From positions 116,293-180,292 of the forward strand of contig NZ_LMSC01000002.1 of NCBI RefSeq assembly GCF_001428025.1: a DNA stretch of 64,000 nucleotides, in the 5' to 3' direction. Position 1 is the first letter of the stretch, and each line of letters opens with the position of its first letter. The notes below the pieces were generated by a model, which was given only the letters and a program-made list of their open reading frames with translations, ran no database searches and had not been told where the DNA came from. Of the stretch, positions 9,223 through 19,766 are shown piece after piece. The position numbers and the translations under genes are program-made. The DNA is from Phycicoccus sp. Soil748 (GTDB taxonomy: Bacteria > Actinomycetota > Actinomycetes > Actinomycetales > Dermatophilaceae).

Positions 9223-10727
9223 GCGCCATGGCGACCCTCGACTGGGTGGCTCTGGGACCGGTGCTCGCGCCCGCACTCGGGGCCGTGGTGGTCCTCGTCG
9301 TGGACGCCGCAGCGCCTCGTCTCGTGCGGGTCCACCACGCCCTCGGCCTCGCCGCCCTGGTCGTCGGGCTCGCTGTCGCACTTCCCGGGGCGGTGTCGTC
9401 GACCGGTGCGCCGGTGCGGACGTTGTGCCTGTCCGGTCGTGCCGCCGCGTGCCTCTACGAGGTGGGACCGGTCGCGGCCGCCCTGCAGCTCGGGGCGCTG
9501 GCCTCCGCGCTCGTCGTCCTCCTGCTGCTCTGGCCCGACCGGCGGGCGTCGCTGCGCGGGGGGCCCGCGGTCCTCGTCGCCCTCGTCCTCGCCGCCACCG
9601 CCGGTGCCTCCGGCGTCGCTGCTGCCCACGACCTCGGGTCCTGGCTGGTGTGCCTCGAGCTCGCGACCCTCCCGGTCATCGCCCTGGTGGCCCTGCGCGG
9701 CACGACCGAGGCGGGGCGCGGCGCGCTGGCGCTGCTGACGACGTCGCTGGTCTCGTTCGCCCTCGTCGTCCTCGGCGCGGCCCTCTGGCTGCTGGCCACG
9801 GGCCAGGCGGTGTTCGCCCCCGAGGCGGTGTCCGCCGCCCTCGACGACCCCGAGCGCCGGGCCGTGCTGCTGCTCGGGGTCCTCCTGCTGCTCGCCGGCG
9901 TCGGCTTCAAGCTGTCCCTGGTGCCCTTCCACGTGTGGACGCCCCAGGCGTATGCAGGGGGCAGTGAGGCCGTCGCGGCGTTCCTCGCCGCCACCTCCAA
10001 GATCGCGGCGCTCGCGGCCCTCGTCGTCGTCCTGCAGCCGCTCGTGCTCGCCGGCGCCCCCGTCCTCGTGGCCGTGGGGGTCGTGGCCGCCGTGACGATG
10101 ACGGTCGGCAACCTGCTCGCCCTCGCCCAGGACGACCCGGTGCGGCTGCTGGCCTGGTCGACCGTGGCGCAGGCGGGGTGGGTCGTGCTCCCGCTGTCCG
10201 CGGCCTCGCCCGGCTCCACCGCAGCCTCGGGCGCCTACCTGCTCGCCTACGTCGTGGCCACCCTCGTCGCCTTCGTCGTGGTCCACGTCCTTGCCGTCGG
10301 GGGTGCGCCGCGCACGCTCGCGGCGTCCACCGGGCTGCTGCGCTCGCGGCCGCTGCTGGGTGGTGCGCTCGGCCTGGCCCTGCTGTCGCTGGCGGGGCTG
10401 CCGCCCGGCGTCCTGGGCCTGGTGGCCAAGGTGGTCGCCCTGCGCCCGGTCGTGGCGGAGGGACAGTGGCTGCTGGCACTGGTCGCCGTCGCCAACGCGG
10501 TGGTCGGCATCGCCGTCTACCTGCGCTGGTTCGCGGTGCTGCTGCGCGACCCGGTGGCCCAGGAGGGCGTCGAGGCCGCTCAGCCGCAGGCAGGGGGGGA
10601 GGCGCCGGGGGCCGGCCCGCTGGGCGGCCGGGTGGCGCGCCCGGTCCTCGTCGCGCTGGTGCTCAGCAGTGGCCTGCTCGTGGCGACCAGCGTGCTGCCC
10701 CAGCTGCTGCTCGGGCTGCTGGAGTAG
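9219..10727 (+). CDS. nuoN: NADH-quinone oxidoreductase subunit N
   Basis: The 502-residue third antiporter-like subunit closes the operon. Motifs include [20 protein letters not shown] and [21 protein letters not shown], with the channel Lys and His. The GTG at 9219 overlaps the nuoM stop; an internal ATG four codons on is an alternative. The loop before the last helix (residues about 450-475) is Gly/Ala-rich. No terminator is seen in the 38 bases before htpX. Confidence 0.92.
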   Translation: MSAMATLDWVALGPVLAPALGAVVVLVVDAAAPRLVRVHHALGLAALVVGLAVALPGAVSSTGAPVRTLCLSGRAAACLYEVGPVAAALQLGALASALVVLLLLWPDRRASLRGGPAVLVALVLAATAGASGVAAAHDLGSWLVCLELATLPVIALVALRGTTEAGRGALALLTTSLVSFALVVLGAALWLLATGQAVFAPEAVSAALDDPERRAVLLLGVLLLLAGVGFKLSLVPFHVWTPQAYAGGSEAVAAFLAATSKIAALAALVVVLQPLVLAGAPVLVAVGVVAAVTMTVGNLLALAQDDPVRLLAWSTVAQAGWVVLPLSAASPGSTAASGAYLLAYVVATLVAFVVVHVLAVGGAPRTLAASTGLLRSRPLLGGALGLALLSLAGLPPGVLGLVAKVVALRPVVAEGQWLLALVAVANAVVGIAVYLRWFAVLLRDPVAQEGVEAAQPQAGGEAPGAGPLGGRVARPVLVALVLSSGLLVATSVLPQLLLGLLE

Positions 10728-10765
10728 GTGGGAACGCCGCGCCTCGAACCGGCGTTGACCCAGGC

Positions 10766-11641
10766 ATGCACAACCACTTCAACGGGCTCAAGACCGCTGC
10801 GCTCTTCGGCGCGATCTTCGCCCTGCTCCTGGCCATGGGGTCGGTCATCAGCGGCGGCCGCTACATCTGGCTGTTCGGGCTGCTCGGCGTCGGCATGACG
10901 GCGTACGGCTACTGGAACTCCGACAAGCTGGCCATCAGGGCCATGCACGCCTACCCCGTGAGCGAGGCGCAGGCGCCGGCGATGTACCGCATCGTCCGCG
11001 AGCTCTCGACCGGCGCCGGCAAGCCGATGCCCAAGCTCTACATCAGCCCCACCGCGGCGCCCAACGCGTTCGCGACCGGCCGCAACCCCGAGCATGCCGC
11101 CGTCTGCTGCACCGAGGGCATCCTCGGGCTGCTCGACGAACGCGAGCTGCGCGGCGTCCTCGGCCACGAGCTCATGCACGTCTACAACCGCGACATCCTC
11201 ACCGGGTCGGTCGCGGCTGCGATCGCCGGCGTCATCACCTCGGTCGCGCAGATGCTGATGTTCGCCGGGATGTTCGGCGGCGGGGGCAACGACGAGGACC
11301 GGCCCAACCCGCTGGCCATGCTCGCCATGGCGCTGCTCGCGCCGTTCGCCGCGATGATGATCCAGATGGCCATCAGCCGCACCCGTGAGTACGACGCCGA
11401 CGAGGACGGCGCCCGCCTCACCGGCGACCCGCTCGCGCTCGCCTCGGCGCTGCGCAAGCTCGAGGTCGGCGTCCAGCGCGCACCGCTGCAGCCCACCCCG
11501 GCCATCCAGAACTCCAGCCACATGATGATCGCCAACCCGTTCCGGCCGCAGGACGTGTCGCGGTTCTTCTCGACGCACCCGCCGATGACCGAGCGCATCG
11601 CCCGCCTCGAGCAGCAGGCCTACGGCTTCCGCCAGCGCTGA
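10766..11641 (+). CDS. htpX: HtpX-type membrane zinc metalloprotease
   Basis: The 291-residue M48B protease is anchored by two N-terminal helices (about residues 8-25 and 30-48) and a further hydrophobic pair after the active site. The zinc motif is His134-Glu135-Leu-Met-His138 in [11 protein letters not shown]. The third ligand lies in [13 protein letters not shown]. The family degrades misfolded membrane proteins. An upstream open frame exists but homology begins at the ATG at 10766. A hairpin directly downstream ends the transcript. Confidence 0.93.
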   Translation: MHNHFNGLKTAALFGAIFALLLAMGSVISGGRYIWLFGLLGVGMTAYGYWNSDKLAIRAMHAYPVSEAQAPAMYRIVRELSTGAGKPMPKLYISPTAAPNAFATGRNPEHAAVCCTEGILGLLDERELRGVLGHELMHVYNRDILTGSVAAAIAGVITSVAQMLMFAGMFGGGGNDEDRPNPLAMLAMALLAPFAAMMIQMAISRTREYDADEDGARLTGDPLALASALRKLEVGVQRAPLQPTPAIQNSSHMMIANPFRPQDVSRFFSTHPPMTERIARLEQQAYGFRQR

Positions 11642-11650
11642 CCCGTGGCC

Positions 11651-11680
11651 GTCGGGCGCACCCCGGTGGGTGCGTCCGAC
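11651..11680 (+). terminator. Terminator of htpX
   Basis: GTCGGGCGCACCC pairs with GGGTGCGTCCGAC around a CGGT loop; all pairs match except one G-T wobble. No U-tract follows, as is usual in actinobacteria. Confidence 0.6.
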
Positions 11681-11722
11681 AGGCCGCTGGGGAGCGATGT
11701 CGGCAAACGGTCCGGGACACGG

Positions 11723-11728
11723 TATGGT
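11723..11728 (+). promoter_or_regulatory. Candidate -10 of the cold-shock gene
   Basis: TATGGT would start transcription near 11735, giving a leader of about 140 bases before the cold-shock ORF. The -35 is weak (TGTCGG around 11698). This is the best -10 between the htpX terminator and the cold-shock start. Confidence 0.4.
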
Positions 11729-11732
11729 TGTC

Positions 11733-11750
11733 GCAGTTGCAGTTGCAGTT
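11733..11750 (+). repeat. Three tandem GCAGTT hexamers at the start of the cold-shock leader
   Basis: GCAGTT occurs three times without a gap. If the -10 at 11723 is right, this is the first transcribed sequence, where cold-shock leaders of other bacteria carry special elements. No function is known. Confidence 0.6.
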
Positions 11751-11763
11751 CCTCGTCTGAGTG

Positions 11764-11789
11764 GGCCCGCCAGTGTGCGGGCCTTTTTT
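11764..11789 (+). terminator. U-tract intrinsic terminator inside the cold-shock leader (possible attenuator)
   Basis: GGCCCGC and GCGGGCC form a perfect 7-bp stem around CAGTGT, followed by six T. It lies between the candidate promoter at 11723 and the cold-shock start at 11878, after htpX already has its own hairpin. It may terminate or attenuate the cold-shock transcript. Confidence 0.6.
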
Positions 11790-11877
11790 CTTCAGCGGCT
11801 TGTTCCGTGTCGTGGTGGTGTGCGCAGCTGGTGGGTCGCGACCGCGCCCACCTCGGCCAACAGGAACGAGAAATCCC

Positions 11878-12081
11878 ATGGCACAGGGAACAGTCAAGTG
11901 GTTCAACGCTGAGAAGGGCTTCGGCTTCGTGGAGCAGGACGGCGGCGGCCCCGACGTCTTCGTGCACTACAGCGCGATCGACTCCTCCGGCTACCGCTCG
12001 CTCGACGAGGCGCAGCGCGTGGAGTTCGACATCACGCAGGGCCCCAAGGGCCCGCAGGCCGAGAAGGTCCGCGTCATCTGA
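11878..12081 (+). CDS. cspA: Cold-shock protein, CspA family
   Basis: The 67-residue single cold-shock domain is an RNA chaperone. It begins [20 protein letters not shown], with the RNP1 motif KGFGFV, and RNP2 is DVFVHYSAI. Length and sequence are typical of actinobacterial CspA. The ATG is preceded by AGGAACGAGAAATCCC, with AGGAA about 11 bases upstream as a likely ribosome site. Regulation probably acts through its 5' leader, which holds a terminator-like hairpin. A 17-bp perfect hairpin lies downstream. Confidence 0.95.
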   Translation: MAQGTVKWFNAEKGFGFVEQDGGGPDVFVHYSAIDSSGYRSLDEAQRVEFDITQGPKGPQAEKVRVI

Positions 12082-12104
12082 TCCACCGCAACCGGTGATC
12101 TGCA

Positions 12105-12140
12105 CCGAAGCCCCCGACCAGCACTGGTCGGGGGCTTCGG
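12105..12140 (+). terminator. Terminator of the cold-shock gene
   Basis: CCGAAGCCCCCGACCAG and its exact complement CTGGTCGGGGGCTTCGG flank a 2-base loop, giving a perfect 17-bp stem. Confidence 0.8.
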
Positions 12141-12196
12141 TCCGTCCGGGGCCGCTCGAGAGGTCCGGGCCGGCGCACGTCCCACGGCCGGGCTGG

Positions 12197-12202
12197 TTAG
12201 AT
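12197..12202 (+). promoter_or_regulatory. -10 element of pepN
   Basis: TTAGAT ends 7 bases before the ATG at 12210; no ribosome site intervenes, so the message is probably leaderless. Confidence 0.4.
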
Positions 12203-12209
12203 CGCACCC

Positions 12210-14684
<2,475 letters not shown>

Positions 14685-14835
14685 CCGGCTGCGTCGTCGC
14701 AGGTCAGGTGGGGTGAGCGGTCTGCTCGTCCGTGCGCTTTGTCCGGAGTGGGCGTACGATGCAGTCGCGAGGTTCTTGAGATGTCAATCGACGCCCACCT
14801 CGGTCGACGGAAGGCCTCCACGTGGAGCTCGCGGC

Positions 14836-15786
14836 ATGAACAGGTTGACTGAGGGGTTCGTCCTCGGCGACCGCTACGTGCTCGGCGCACGGATCGCGTC
14901 CGGTGGCATGGCCGACGTCTGGGCCGGCACCGACCAGGTCCTCCAGCGCTCCGTCGCCGTCAAGGTGATGCGACCCGACACCGGCCACGAGGAGCTGTTC
15001 GCCAAGCGCTTCCGCGACGAGGCCGTGCACTCGGCCGCCCTGCTGCACACCAACATCGCGACGCTGTTCGACTACGGCGAGGACGACGGCCTGGCGTTCC
15101 TCGTCATGGAGCTCGTCAAGGGTGAGCCCCTGTCGCTGCTGCTGCGCCGCCGTGGCGCCCTGCCGGCGCCGGAGGTTCGCTCGCTGCTCGGCCAGGCGGC
15201 GCTCGCTCTCGGCGTCGCCCACGAGGCCCGCGTCGTCCACCGCGACGTCAAACCCGCCAACATCCTCGTGCGGCCCGACGGGCTGGTGAAGCTCACCGAC
15301 TTCGGTATCGCGCGGGCGCTCGACGCCGCCGGCCACACCCGAGTGGGGGAGATGCTCGGGACGCCGCACTACATCAGCCCGGAGCAGGCGATGGGTGAGG
15401 CGGCCACGGGCGCGAGCGACCTCTACGCGCTCGGCGTGGTCGCCCACGAGATGCTGAGCGGCCAACGCCCGTTCGACCGCGGCACGCCCGTCGCGACGGC
15501 CCTCAGCCACGTCAACGAGCCCCCTCCGCCGCTGCCCGACGACGTCCCCACCGATCTCGCCGAGCTCGTCACCGACTGCCTGTCCAAGGACCCCGCCGCC
15601 CGTCCCGAGAACGCCCGCGAGGTCGCCCGCCGCGTCGGCATCGGCGAGCACGAGATGGCGGGGCTGGCCCTCGGCCTCGCGATCGCCCTCGACGGCTGGT
15701 CCGACGACTCGCCCGACACCGACTCCGACGGTTCAGTGCTGCGGTTCCCCGACCTCGGCGGTCCCACCCTCGCCATCGAGGCCTGA
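14836..15786 (+). CDS. Serine/threonine protein kinase (soluble, PknB-like catalytic domain)
   Basis: The 316-residue Hanks-type kinase has the glycine loop ASGGMADVW near residues 19-27, catalytic Lys43 (AVKVM), HRDVKPAN with Asp137, DFG with Asp155, and the activation segment GTPHYISPEQ. The domain ends near residue 270. The remaining acidic tail has no transmembrane helix and no PASTA repeats, unlike PknB, so the enzyme should be cytoplasmic. An upstream in-frame ATG at 14713 exists, but the ATG at 14836 fits the domain and follows GGAG by about 10 bases. Substrates are unknown. Confidence 0.92.
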   Translation: MNRLTEGFVLGDRYVLGARIASGGMADVWAGTDQVLQRSVAVKVMRPDTGHEELFAKRFRDEAVHSAALLHTNIATLFDYGEDDGLAFLVMELVKGEPLSLLLRRRGALPAPEVRSLLGQAALALGVAHEARVVHRDVKPANILVRPDGLVKLTDFGIARALDAAGHTRVGEMLGTPHYISPEQAMGEAATGASDLYALGVVAHEMLSGQRPFDRGTPVATALSHVNEPPPPLPDDVPTDLAELVTDCLSKDPAARPENAREVARRVGIGEHEMAGLALGLAIALDGWSDDSPDTDSDGSVLRFPDLGGPTLAIEA

Positions 15787-15803
15787 CCCGCACCGACACA
15801 CGA

Positions 15804-15840
15804 CGACGCCGCCGCACCCGGACCGGGTACGGCGGCGTCG
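15804..15840. terminator. Shared terminator between the kinase and yajQ
   Basis: CGACGCCGCCG pairs with CGGCGGCGTCG, and an inner ACCCGG pairs with CCGGGT, forming one long hairpin between the convergent genes. Confidence 0.7.
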
Positions 15841-15860
15841 GTGCGTCGCGATGAGGGTGC

Positions 15861-16361
15861 TCAGCGGTAGTTGGTGAACTGGATCGCGAAGTCCAGGTCG
15901 TCCTTGCCCTTGAGCAGCGCCTGCACGGCCTGGAGGTCGTCGCGCGACTTGCTGGTCACGCGCAGCTCGTCGCCCTGGATCTGGCTCTTGACCGACTTGG
16001 GCCCCTCGTCGCGGATGATCTTGCCGATCTTCTTGGCGTTCTCCTGCGAGATGCCCTCCTTGAGCCCGAGCTCGAGTCGGTACTCCTTGCCGGAGAGCTG
16101 CGGCCCGCGCTCGGGGACGTCGAGGTGCTTGAGCGAGACCTTGCGCTTGACGAGCCAGGTCTGGAAGACGTCGAGGACGGCGTTGGCGCGCTCCTCGGTG
16201 TTGGCCTTGATGATGACCTTGTCCTCGCCACTGGCCTCGATGGAGGCGCCGACGTTCTTGAAGTCGTAGCGCGTGGCCACCTCGCGCGCGGCGCTGTTGA
16301 GGGCGTTGGCGACCTCCTGGTGGTCGATCTTGCTGACGATGTCGAACGAGCTGTCGGCCAT
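15861..16361 (-). CDS. yajQ: YajQ family nucleotide-binding protein
   Basis: The 166-residue protein starts [20 protein letters not shown], the conserved YajQ N-terminus. TRYDFK follows around residue 31 and [13 protein letters not shown] ends it. The family has two ferredoxin-like domains. Members bind nucleic acid or nucleotides, and a Xanthomonas member is a cyclic-di-GMP effector. Its role in actinobacteria is not established. The open frame continues upstream, but the ATG at 16361 is the conserved start. Confidence 0.93.
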   Translation of the reverse strand: MADSSFDIVSKIDHQEVANALNSAAREVATRYDFKNVGASIEASGEDKVIIKANTEERANAVLDVFQTWLVKRKVSLKHLDVPERGPQLSGKEYRLELGLKEGISQENAKKIGKIIRDEGPKSVKSQIQGDELRVTSKSRDDLQAVQALLKGKDDLDFAIQFTNYR

Positions 16362-16430
16362 GGGGGGTGTCCTTCCTGGGCGCCACGAGGTGCGGTGGGC
16401 GCCGGTTTCGGCAATCGCGGGTGTCCTTGC

Positions 16431-16436
16431 TATCCT
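16431..16436 (+). promoter_or_regulatory. -10 element of tRNA-Tyr
   Basis: TATCCT lies 15 bases upstream of the mature 5' end. TTTCGG at 16406-16411 is a weak -35 with 19-base spacing. Confidence 0.45.
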
Positions 16437-16450
16437 TCCACGCGCACCCA

Positions 16451-16531
16451 GGCAGGTTGCCCGAGCGGCCAATGGGAGTGGACTGTAAATCCATCGCGAA
16501 AGCTACGAAGGTTCGAATCCTTCACCTGCCA
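16451..16531 (+). tRNA. tRNA-Tyr (anticodon GTA)
   Basis: Acceptor GGCAGGT pairs with ACCTGCC. The anticodon loop CTGTAAA carries GTA at 16485-16487. A long class II variable arm with a GCGAAAGC hairpin fits Tyr. The T arm GAAGG-TTCGAAT-CCTTC is perfect. The 3' CCA is not encoded. Confidence 0.95.
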
Positions 16532-16540
16532 CCCGTGCCA

Positions 16541-16576
16541 CGAAGGGCCCCTGACCACGAGGTCGGGGGCCCTTCG
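16541..16576 (+). terminator. Terminator of tRNA-Tyr
   Basis: CGAAGGGCCCC pairs exactly with GGGGCCCTTCG, with a further GACC/GGTC helix inside the loop. Confidence 0.75.
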
Positions 16577-16640
16577 CCATGTCCCGCGCCCGGGTGCCGG
16601 AGCGGGGGCCAACCCGTCGCTCGCGGTACGGCGCGCCGTC

Positions 16641-16699
16641 CTCGGTGAGCGCGAGGTGTCGGTATCCGTGCGGCATGCCGACACTTCGCGCTCACCGAG
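16641..16699. repeat. Extragenic palindrome, copy 1
   Basis: The arms CTCGGTGAGCGCGAGGTGTC and GACACTTCGCGCTCACCGAG pair with one mismatch; the helix continues inward as GGTAT/ATGCC to give about 25 bp closing a 9-base loop. The sequence is shared with a second copy at 26558-26620. It lies between tRNA-Tyr and an SDR gene and looks like a dispersed REP-type element. Confidence 0.75.
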
Positions 16700-16766
16700 C
16701 CGCGCGGGTAGGTTCGCAGGAGCGGTGCCGCCGGTCCCGCCGGTGCCGGTCGAGTCGGAGGTGTCT

Positions 16767-17825
16767 GTGCGCGTCGTCGTCACCGGAGCGGGCGGCTACG
16801 TCGGCAGCCGGCTCGTCCCGGCCCTGCTCGCCGCCGGCCACGACGTCACCGCCACCTTCACCGACCCCGCGTCCGCAGCCCGGTTCTGGTGGGCCGACCG
16901 GGTACGGGTCGTGGGGATGGACGTCCTCGACCGGGCCTCGGTCCGCGCCGCCTGCCGGGGCGCCGAGGCGCTCTACTACCTGATCCACGGCCTCGGCGGC
17001 GACGACTTCGCGACGACCGACCGGCAGGGGGCCTACAACGCCGGGCACGCCGCCGTGCGCGAGGGCGTGGGGCGCATCGCCTACCTCGGCGGCCTCGTCC
17101 CGGACCTCGACGACAGCGACCTCTCGCCGCACCTGCGCTCGCGGCTGGAGGTCGAGCAGGTGCTCACCGACTCCGGCGTCACGACCCACGCGCTGCGCGC
17201 TGCCATGGTCATCGGCAGCGGCTCCACGTCCTTCGAGATCATGCGCCAGATCAGCGAGCGCATGCCCGTGCAGACGCTGCCCACGTGGATGCGCAGCCGC
17301 GTCGAGCCGGTCGCCGTCACCGACGTGGTCACGGCCCTCGTCTGCACCCTCACCGCGCCGACGGTGAGCCGCGCCTACGACATCGGGAGCGGGGAGCCGC
17401 TGGCGTACTCGGCCCTGCTGCGTCGGTATGCGCGGCTCGCCGGCCTCACGCGCGTGCAGGTGAGCGTGCCGTTCGTGCCGACCGGGCTGGTCGCCCGGCT
17501 GGCGCCGGTGCTCACCGCGGCGCCGGCTGCGACCGTGCAGACGCTGGTCGAGAGCCTGCACCACGACATGGTGTGCCGCGAGGAGGACTTCCGGGCCGAC
17601 CTGCTGCCACACGGGCACCGGCTGGTGGGCGTCGGCGAGGCGCTCGACCGGGCCCTGGCCGTGCCGGACGGCTCGGTGCCCGACCGCGAGCGCGACATCC
17701 TGGGTCCGCTGCACTCCGACGCGGCCTGGGCCGGTGGGCGGGTCTCCCGGGCCGACGGCCGGCCGGTGCACCACCGGGTCGGCGGCTGGCGCGACGTGCT
17801 GCTGGGCCCGCCCCCGGCGCGCTGA
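16767..17825 (+). CDS. NAD(P)-binding SDR protein (NmrA/DUF2867-like lineage)
   Basis: The 352-residue extended SDR-fold protein has the nucleotide motif VTGAGGYVGSRLVPALL near residues 5-21. It lacks an obvious YxxxK pair, so it may be an atypical SDR binding NAD(P)H without classical dehydrogenase chemistry. It is clearly related to the N-terminal part of the SDR-TspO fusion at 26691-28115: both share YYLIHG/YYLLHS, AYLGGL/VYLSGL and a RxRxxPxAVxDVV stretch. Start GTG at 16767 is preferred over 16761 because GGAG lies 6 bases upstream. The palindrome copy 1 lies just upstream. Confidence 0.8.
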   Translation: MRVVVTGAGGYVGSRLVPALLAAGHDVTATFTDPASAARFWWADRVRVVGMDVLDRASVRAACRGAEALYYLIHGLGGDDFATTDRQGAYNAGHAAVREGVGRIAYLGGLVPDLDDSDLSPHLRSRLEVEQVLTDSGVTTHALRAAMVIGSGSTSFEIMRQISERMPVQTLPTWMRSRVEPVAVTDVVTALVCTLTAPTVSRAYDIGSGEPLAYSALLRRYARLAGLTRVQVSVPFVPTGLVARLAPVLTAAPAATVQTLVESLHHDMVCREEDFRADLLPHGHRLVGVGEALDRALAVPDGSVPDRERDILGPLHSDAAWAGGRVSRADGRPVHHRVGGWRDVLLGPPPAR

Positions 17826-17833
17826 CGCAGGGG

Positions 17834-17853
17834 TCCCACCGCCCGTGGTGGGG
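17834..17853. terminator. Bidirectional terminator between SDR and SRPBCC genes
   Basis: TCCCACC pairs with GGTGGGG across a six-base loop, between convergent genes. Confidence 0.5.
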
Positions 17854-17889
17854 GAGAGCGACGGGGGACAGCCGCTGGTCGGACCGGCC

Positions 17890-18354
17890 TCAGTGGCGCG
17901 ACTTGAGGTGCCGGTCGAGGTTGTGCGCGAACCCGGCGCCCATGGCCGCGATGACCGCCTGCATGGAGGTCTGCACCGCGGGCTTGGCGAGCCTGGGGAA
18001 CGGCAGGTGGACGTTGACCTCGAGGTCGATCGACAGGCGCGTGGCGCTGCTGCTCTCCTGCAACAGGTAGGTGCCCTCCACCCCGGCCCGCTCGTCGCCC
18101 TGTGGGACGTGGGTGAACTCGATGCGCTCGACCGGGTGCAGCTCCATCTTCTCGGTGAACGACAGCCCGACGCTCTTGCCGAGGACCTCGATGGGAGCGA
18201 GCTTCCACAGCCAGGTGCCGCCCTGGTCCTCGATGGAGCGCACCATCGGGGTGAGCCGGGCGACCTGGCCGGCGTCGCGCAACACGTCCCAGACCGCCTC
18301 GCGGGCGAACGGCACCACGGCCGTGGAGCGCTTGGAAGCCGAGAAGACCGTCAT
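17890..18354 (-). CDS. SRPBCC family protein (START-like fold)
   Basis: The 154-residue protein has the SRPBCC/polyketide-cyclase pattern: an N-terminal strand followed by VPFAREAVWDVLRDAGQVA, then alternating strands (FTEKMELHPVERIEFTHV), and a long C-terminal helix with IAAMGAGFAHNLDRHL. The family binds hydrophobic ligands; the ligand here is unknown. ATG at 18354 follows a CACAAT hexamer by 7 bases. It is divergent from the alditol oxidase gene with a 96-base gap. Confidence 0.75.
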   Translation of the reverse strand: MTVFSASKRSTAVVPFAREAVWDVLRDAGQVARLTPMVRSIEDQGGTWLWKLAPIEVLGKSVGLSFTEKMELHPVERIEFTHVPQGDERAGVEGTYLLQESSSATRLSIDLEVNVHLPFPRLAKPAVQTSMQAVIAAMGAGFAHNLDRHLKSRH

Positions 18355-18361
18355 GGGCTCG

Positions 18362-18367
18362 ATTGTG
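18362..18367 (-). promoter_or_regulatory. -10 element of the SRPBCC gene
   Basis: Minus-strand CACAAT ends 7 bases before the ATG at 18354, consistent with a leaderless message. Confidence 0.35.
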
Positions 18368-18450
18368 GGCCATGGGTGGAGCGCGCGCGTCGCCGGCCGG
18401 TGTGCGGCCACCTCGGAAGCGGGATCCGTGCCGGAGGGGAGACTGGGCGC

Positions 18451-19698
18451 ATGACCGAGCGCAACTGGGCGGGGAACCACGTCTACCGGGCCTCGTCGCT
18501 GGCCCGGCCCCGTACCGTCGAGGAGCTCCAAGAGCTCGTGGCCGGTGCGGCGCACGTGCGGGCGCTGGGGTCGCGGCACTCCTTCACAGGCCTGGCCGAC
18601 ACCGACGGGGTGCTCGTGTCGGTCGCCGACCTCGCCGCCCCGGCGGAGGGCGCGGTCGTGGTCGACCCCGAGGCGCGCACGGCCACGGTCCCGGCCGGCG
18701 CGTCGTACGGCGTCGTGGCCGCCGAGCTGGAGCGGCAGGGCTGGGCGCTCGCGGCCCTGGCGTCGCTGCCGCACATCAGCGTGGCCGGGGCGGTGGCCAC
18801 GGGGACGCACGGTTCCGGCGACCGCACCCCGTCGCTGTCGGCCGCGGTCGCCGGCATGGAGATGGTGCGCGCCGACGGTGAGCTGGTCCGGTCGTCGCGG
18901 GGCGAGGAGGGCTTCGACGGCCTCGTCGTGGCCCTCGGCGCGCTCGGCGTCCTCACCCGGGTCACCCTCGACGTCGAGTCGACCTACCCCGTGCGCCAGG
19001 ACGTCTACACCGGCCTGCCGTGGTCGCTGGTGGAGGACCGGTTCGACGACCTGACCGCTGTCGCCGACAGCGTCAGCCTGTTCACGCGGTTCGACGACCG
19101 CGGCGTCCTCCAGGCGTGGTGCAAGAGCCGCTCGGCCGACGCGCCGGCCGACCTGTTCGGGGCGCCGAGGTCCGCGACGACCCTGCACATGCTCGACGGT
19201 GCGCCCACCGAGTCGGTGACCGACCAGAGCGGGGTGCCCGGGCCGTGGCTCGAACGGCTCCCGCACTTCCGGATGGAGCTCACCCCCAGCCGGGGCGCCG
19301 AGCTCCAGAGCGAGTACCTCGTCCCGCGACGCCACGCACCGGCCGCCATCGAGGCCCTGCGTGGTCTCCAGCCGTCGCTGGCACCGATCATGCAGAACGC
19401 CGAGATCCGGACCGTCGCCGCAGACGCGTTGTGGCTGAGCAGCTCCTTCGAGCAGGACGTGGTCGGGTTCCACTTCACGTGGGTCCTCGACGAGGCCGCC
19501 GTGTATGCCGTGCTGCCGGTCGTCGAGGCCGCCCTCCTGCCGCTCGGGGCCCGGCCGCACTGGGGCAAGTGCTTCGTGGCGACGGCGGTCGACCTCGCGC
19601 CCCTCTACCCGCGCTGGGACGACTTCCGGCGGCTGCGGGACGAGCTCGACCCGCAGCGCGTGTTCGGCAACGCCTTCCTCGACACCGTGCTGGGCTGA
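18451..19698 (+). CDS. aldO: Alditol oxidase (FAD-linked, VAO family)
   Basis: The 415-residue flavoenzyme closely resembles the alditol/xylitol oxidase of Streptomyces. It starts MTERNWAGNHVYRA and carries LGSRHSF with His43 at the position of the covalent FAD histidine. LPHISVAGAVATGTHGSG follows, and the C-terminal part has GVPGPWLERLPHFRMELTPS, AELQSEYL and RPHWGKCF, all recognisable family blocks. It should oxidise sugar alcohols such as xylitol or sorbitol at the primary alcohol with release of hydrogen peroxide. ATG at 18451 has a purine-rich GGAGGGGAG upstream and is the conserved start. Confidence 0.9.
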   Translation: MTERNWAGNHVYRASSLARPRTVEELQELVAGAAHVRALGSRHSFTGLADTDGVLVSVADLAAPAEGAVVVDPEARTATVPAGASYGVVAAELERQGWALAALASLPHISVAGAVATGTHGSGDRTPSLSAAVAGMEMVRADGELVRSSRGEEGFDGLVVALGALGVLTRVTLDVESTYPVRQDVYTGLPWSLVEDRFDDLTAVADSVSLFTRFDDRGVLQAWCKSRSADAPADLFGAPRSATTLHMLDGAPTESVTDQSGVPGPWLERLPHFRMELTPSRGAELQSEYLVPRRHAPAAIEALRGLQPSLAPIMQNAEIRTVAADALWLSSSFEQDVVGFHFTWVLDEAAVYAVLPVVEAALLPLGARPHWGKCFVATAVDLAPLYPRWDDFRRLRDELDPQRVFGNAFLDTVLG

Positions 19699-19743
19699 CC
19701 CGTGCTGGGCTGACCCTCCGGGGCTGACCGTGCTGGGCCGAGG
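19686..19743 (+). repeat. Short tandem repeat at the 3' end of the alditol oxidase gene
   Basis: CGTGCTGGGCTGACC occurs twice in tandem (19686-19715). It is followed by a shortened CCGGGGCTGAC and a diverged CGTGCTGGGCCGAGG. The first unit contains the stop codon, so the repeat has re-created Val-Leu-Gly-stop downstream without altering the protein. Confidence 0.75.
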
Positions 19744-19766
19744 TGCCTCTGTGAGAAGGTGGCCGC

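Noticed and set aside
14739..14760. TTGTCC...TACGAT as promoter of the Ser/Thr kinase gene
   Set aside because: The spacing is only 10 bases, far from the 16-19 needed.
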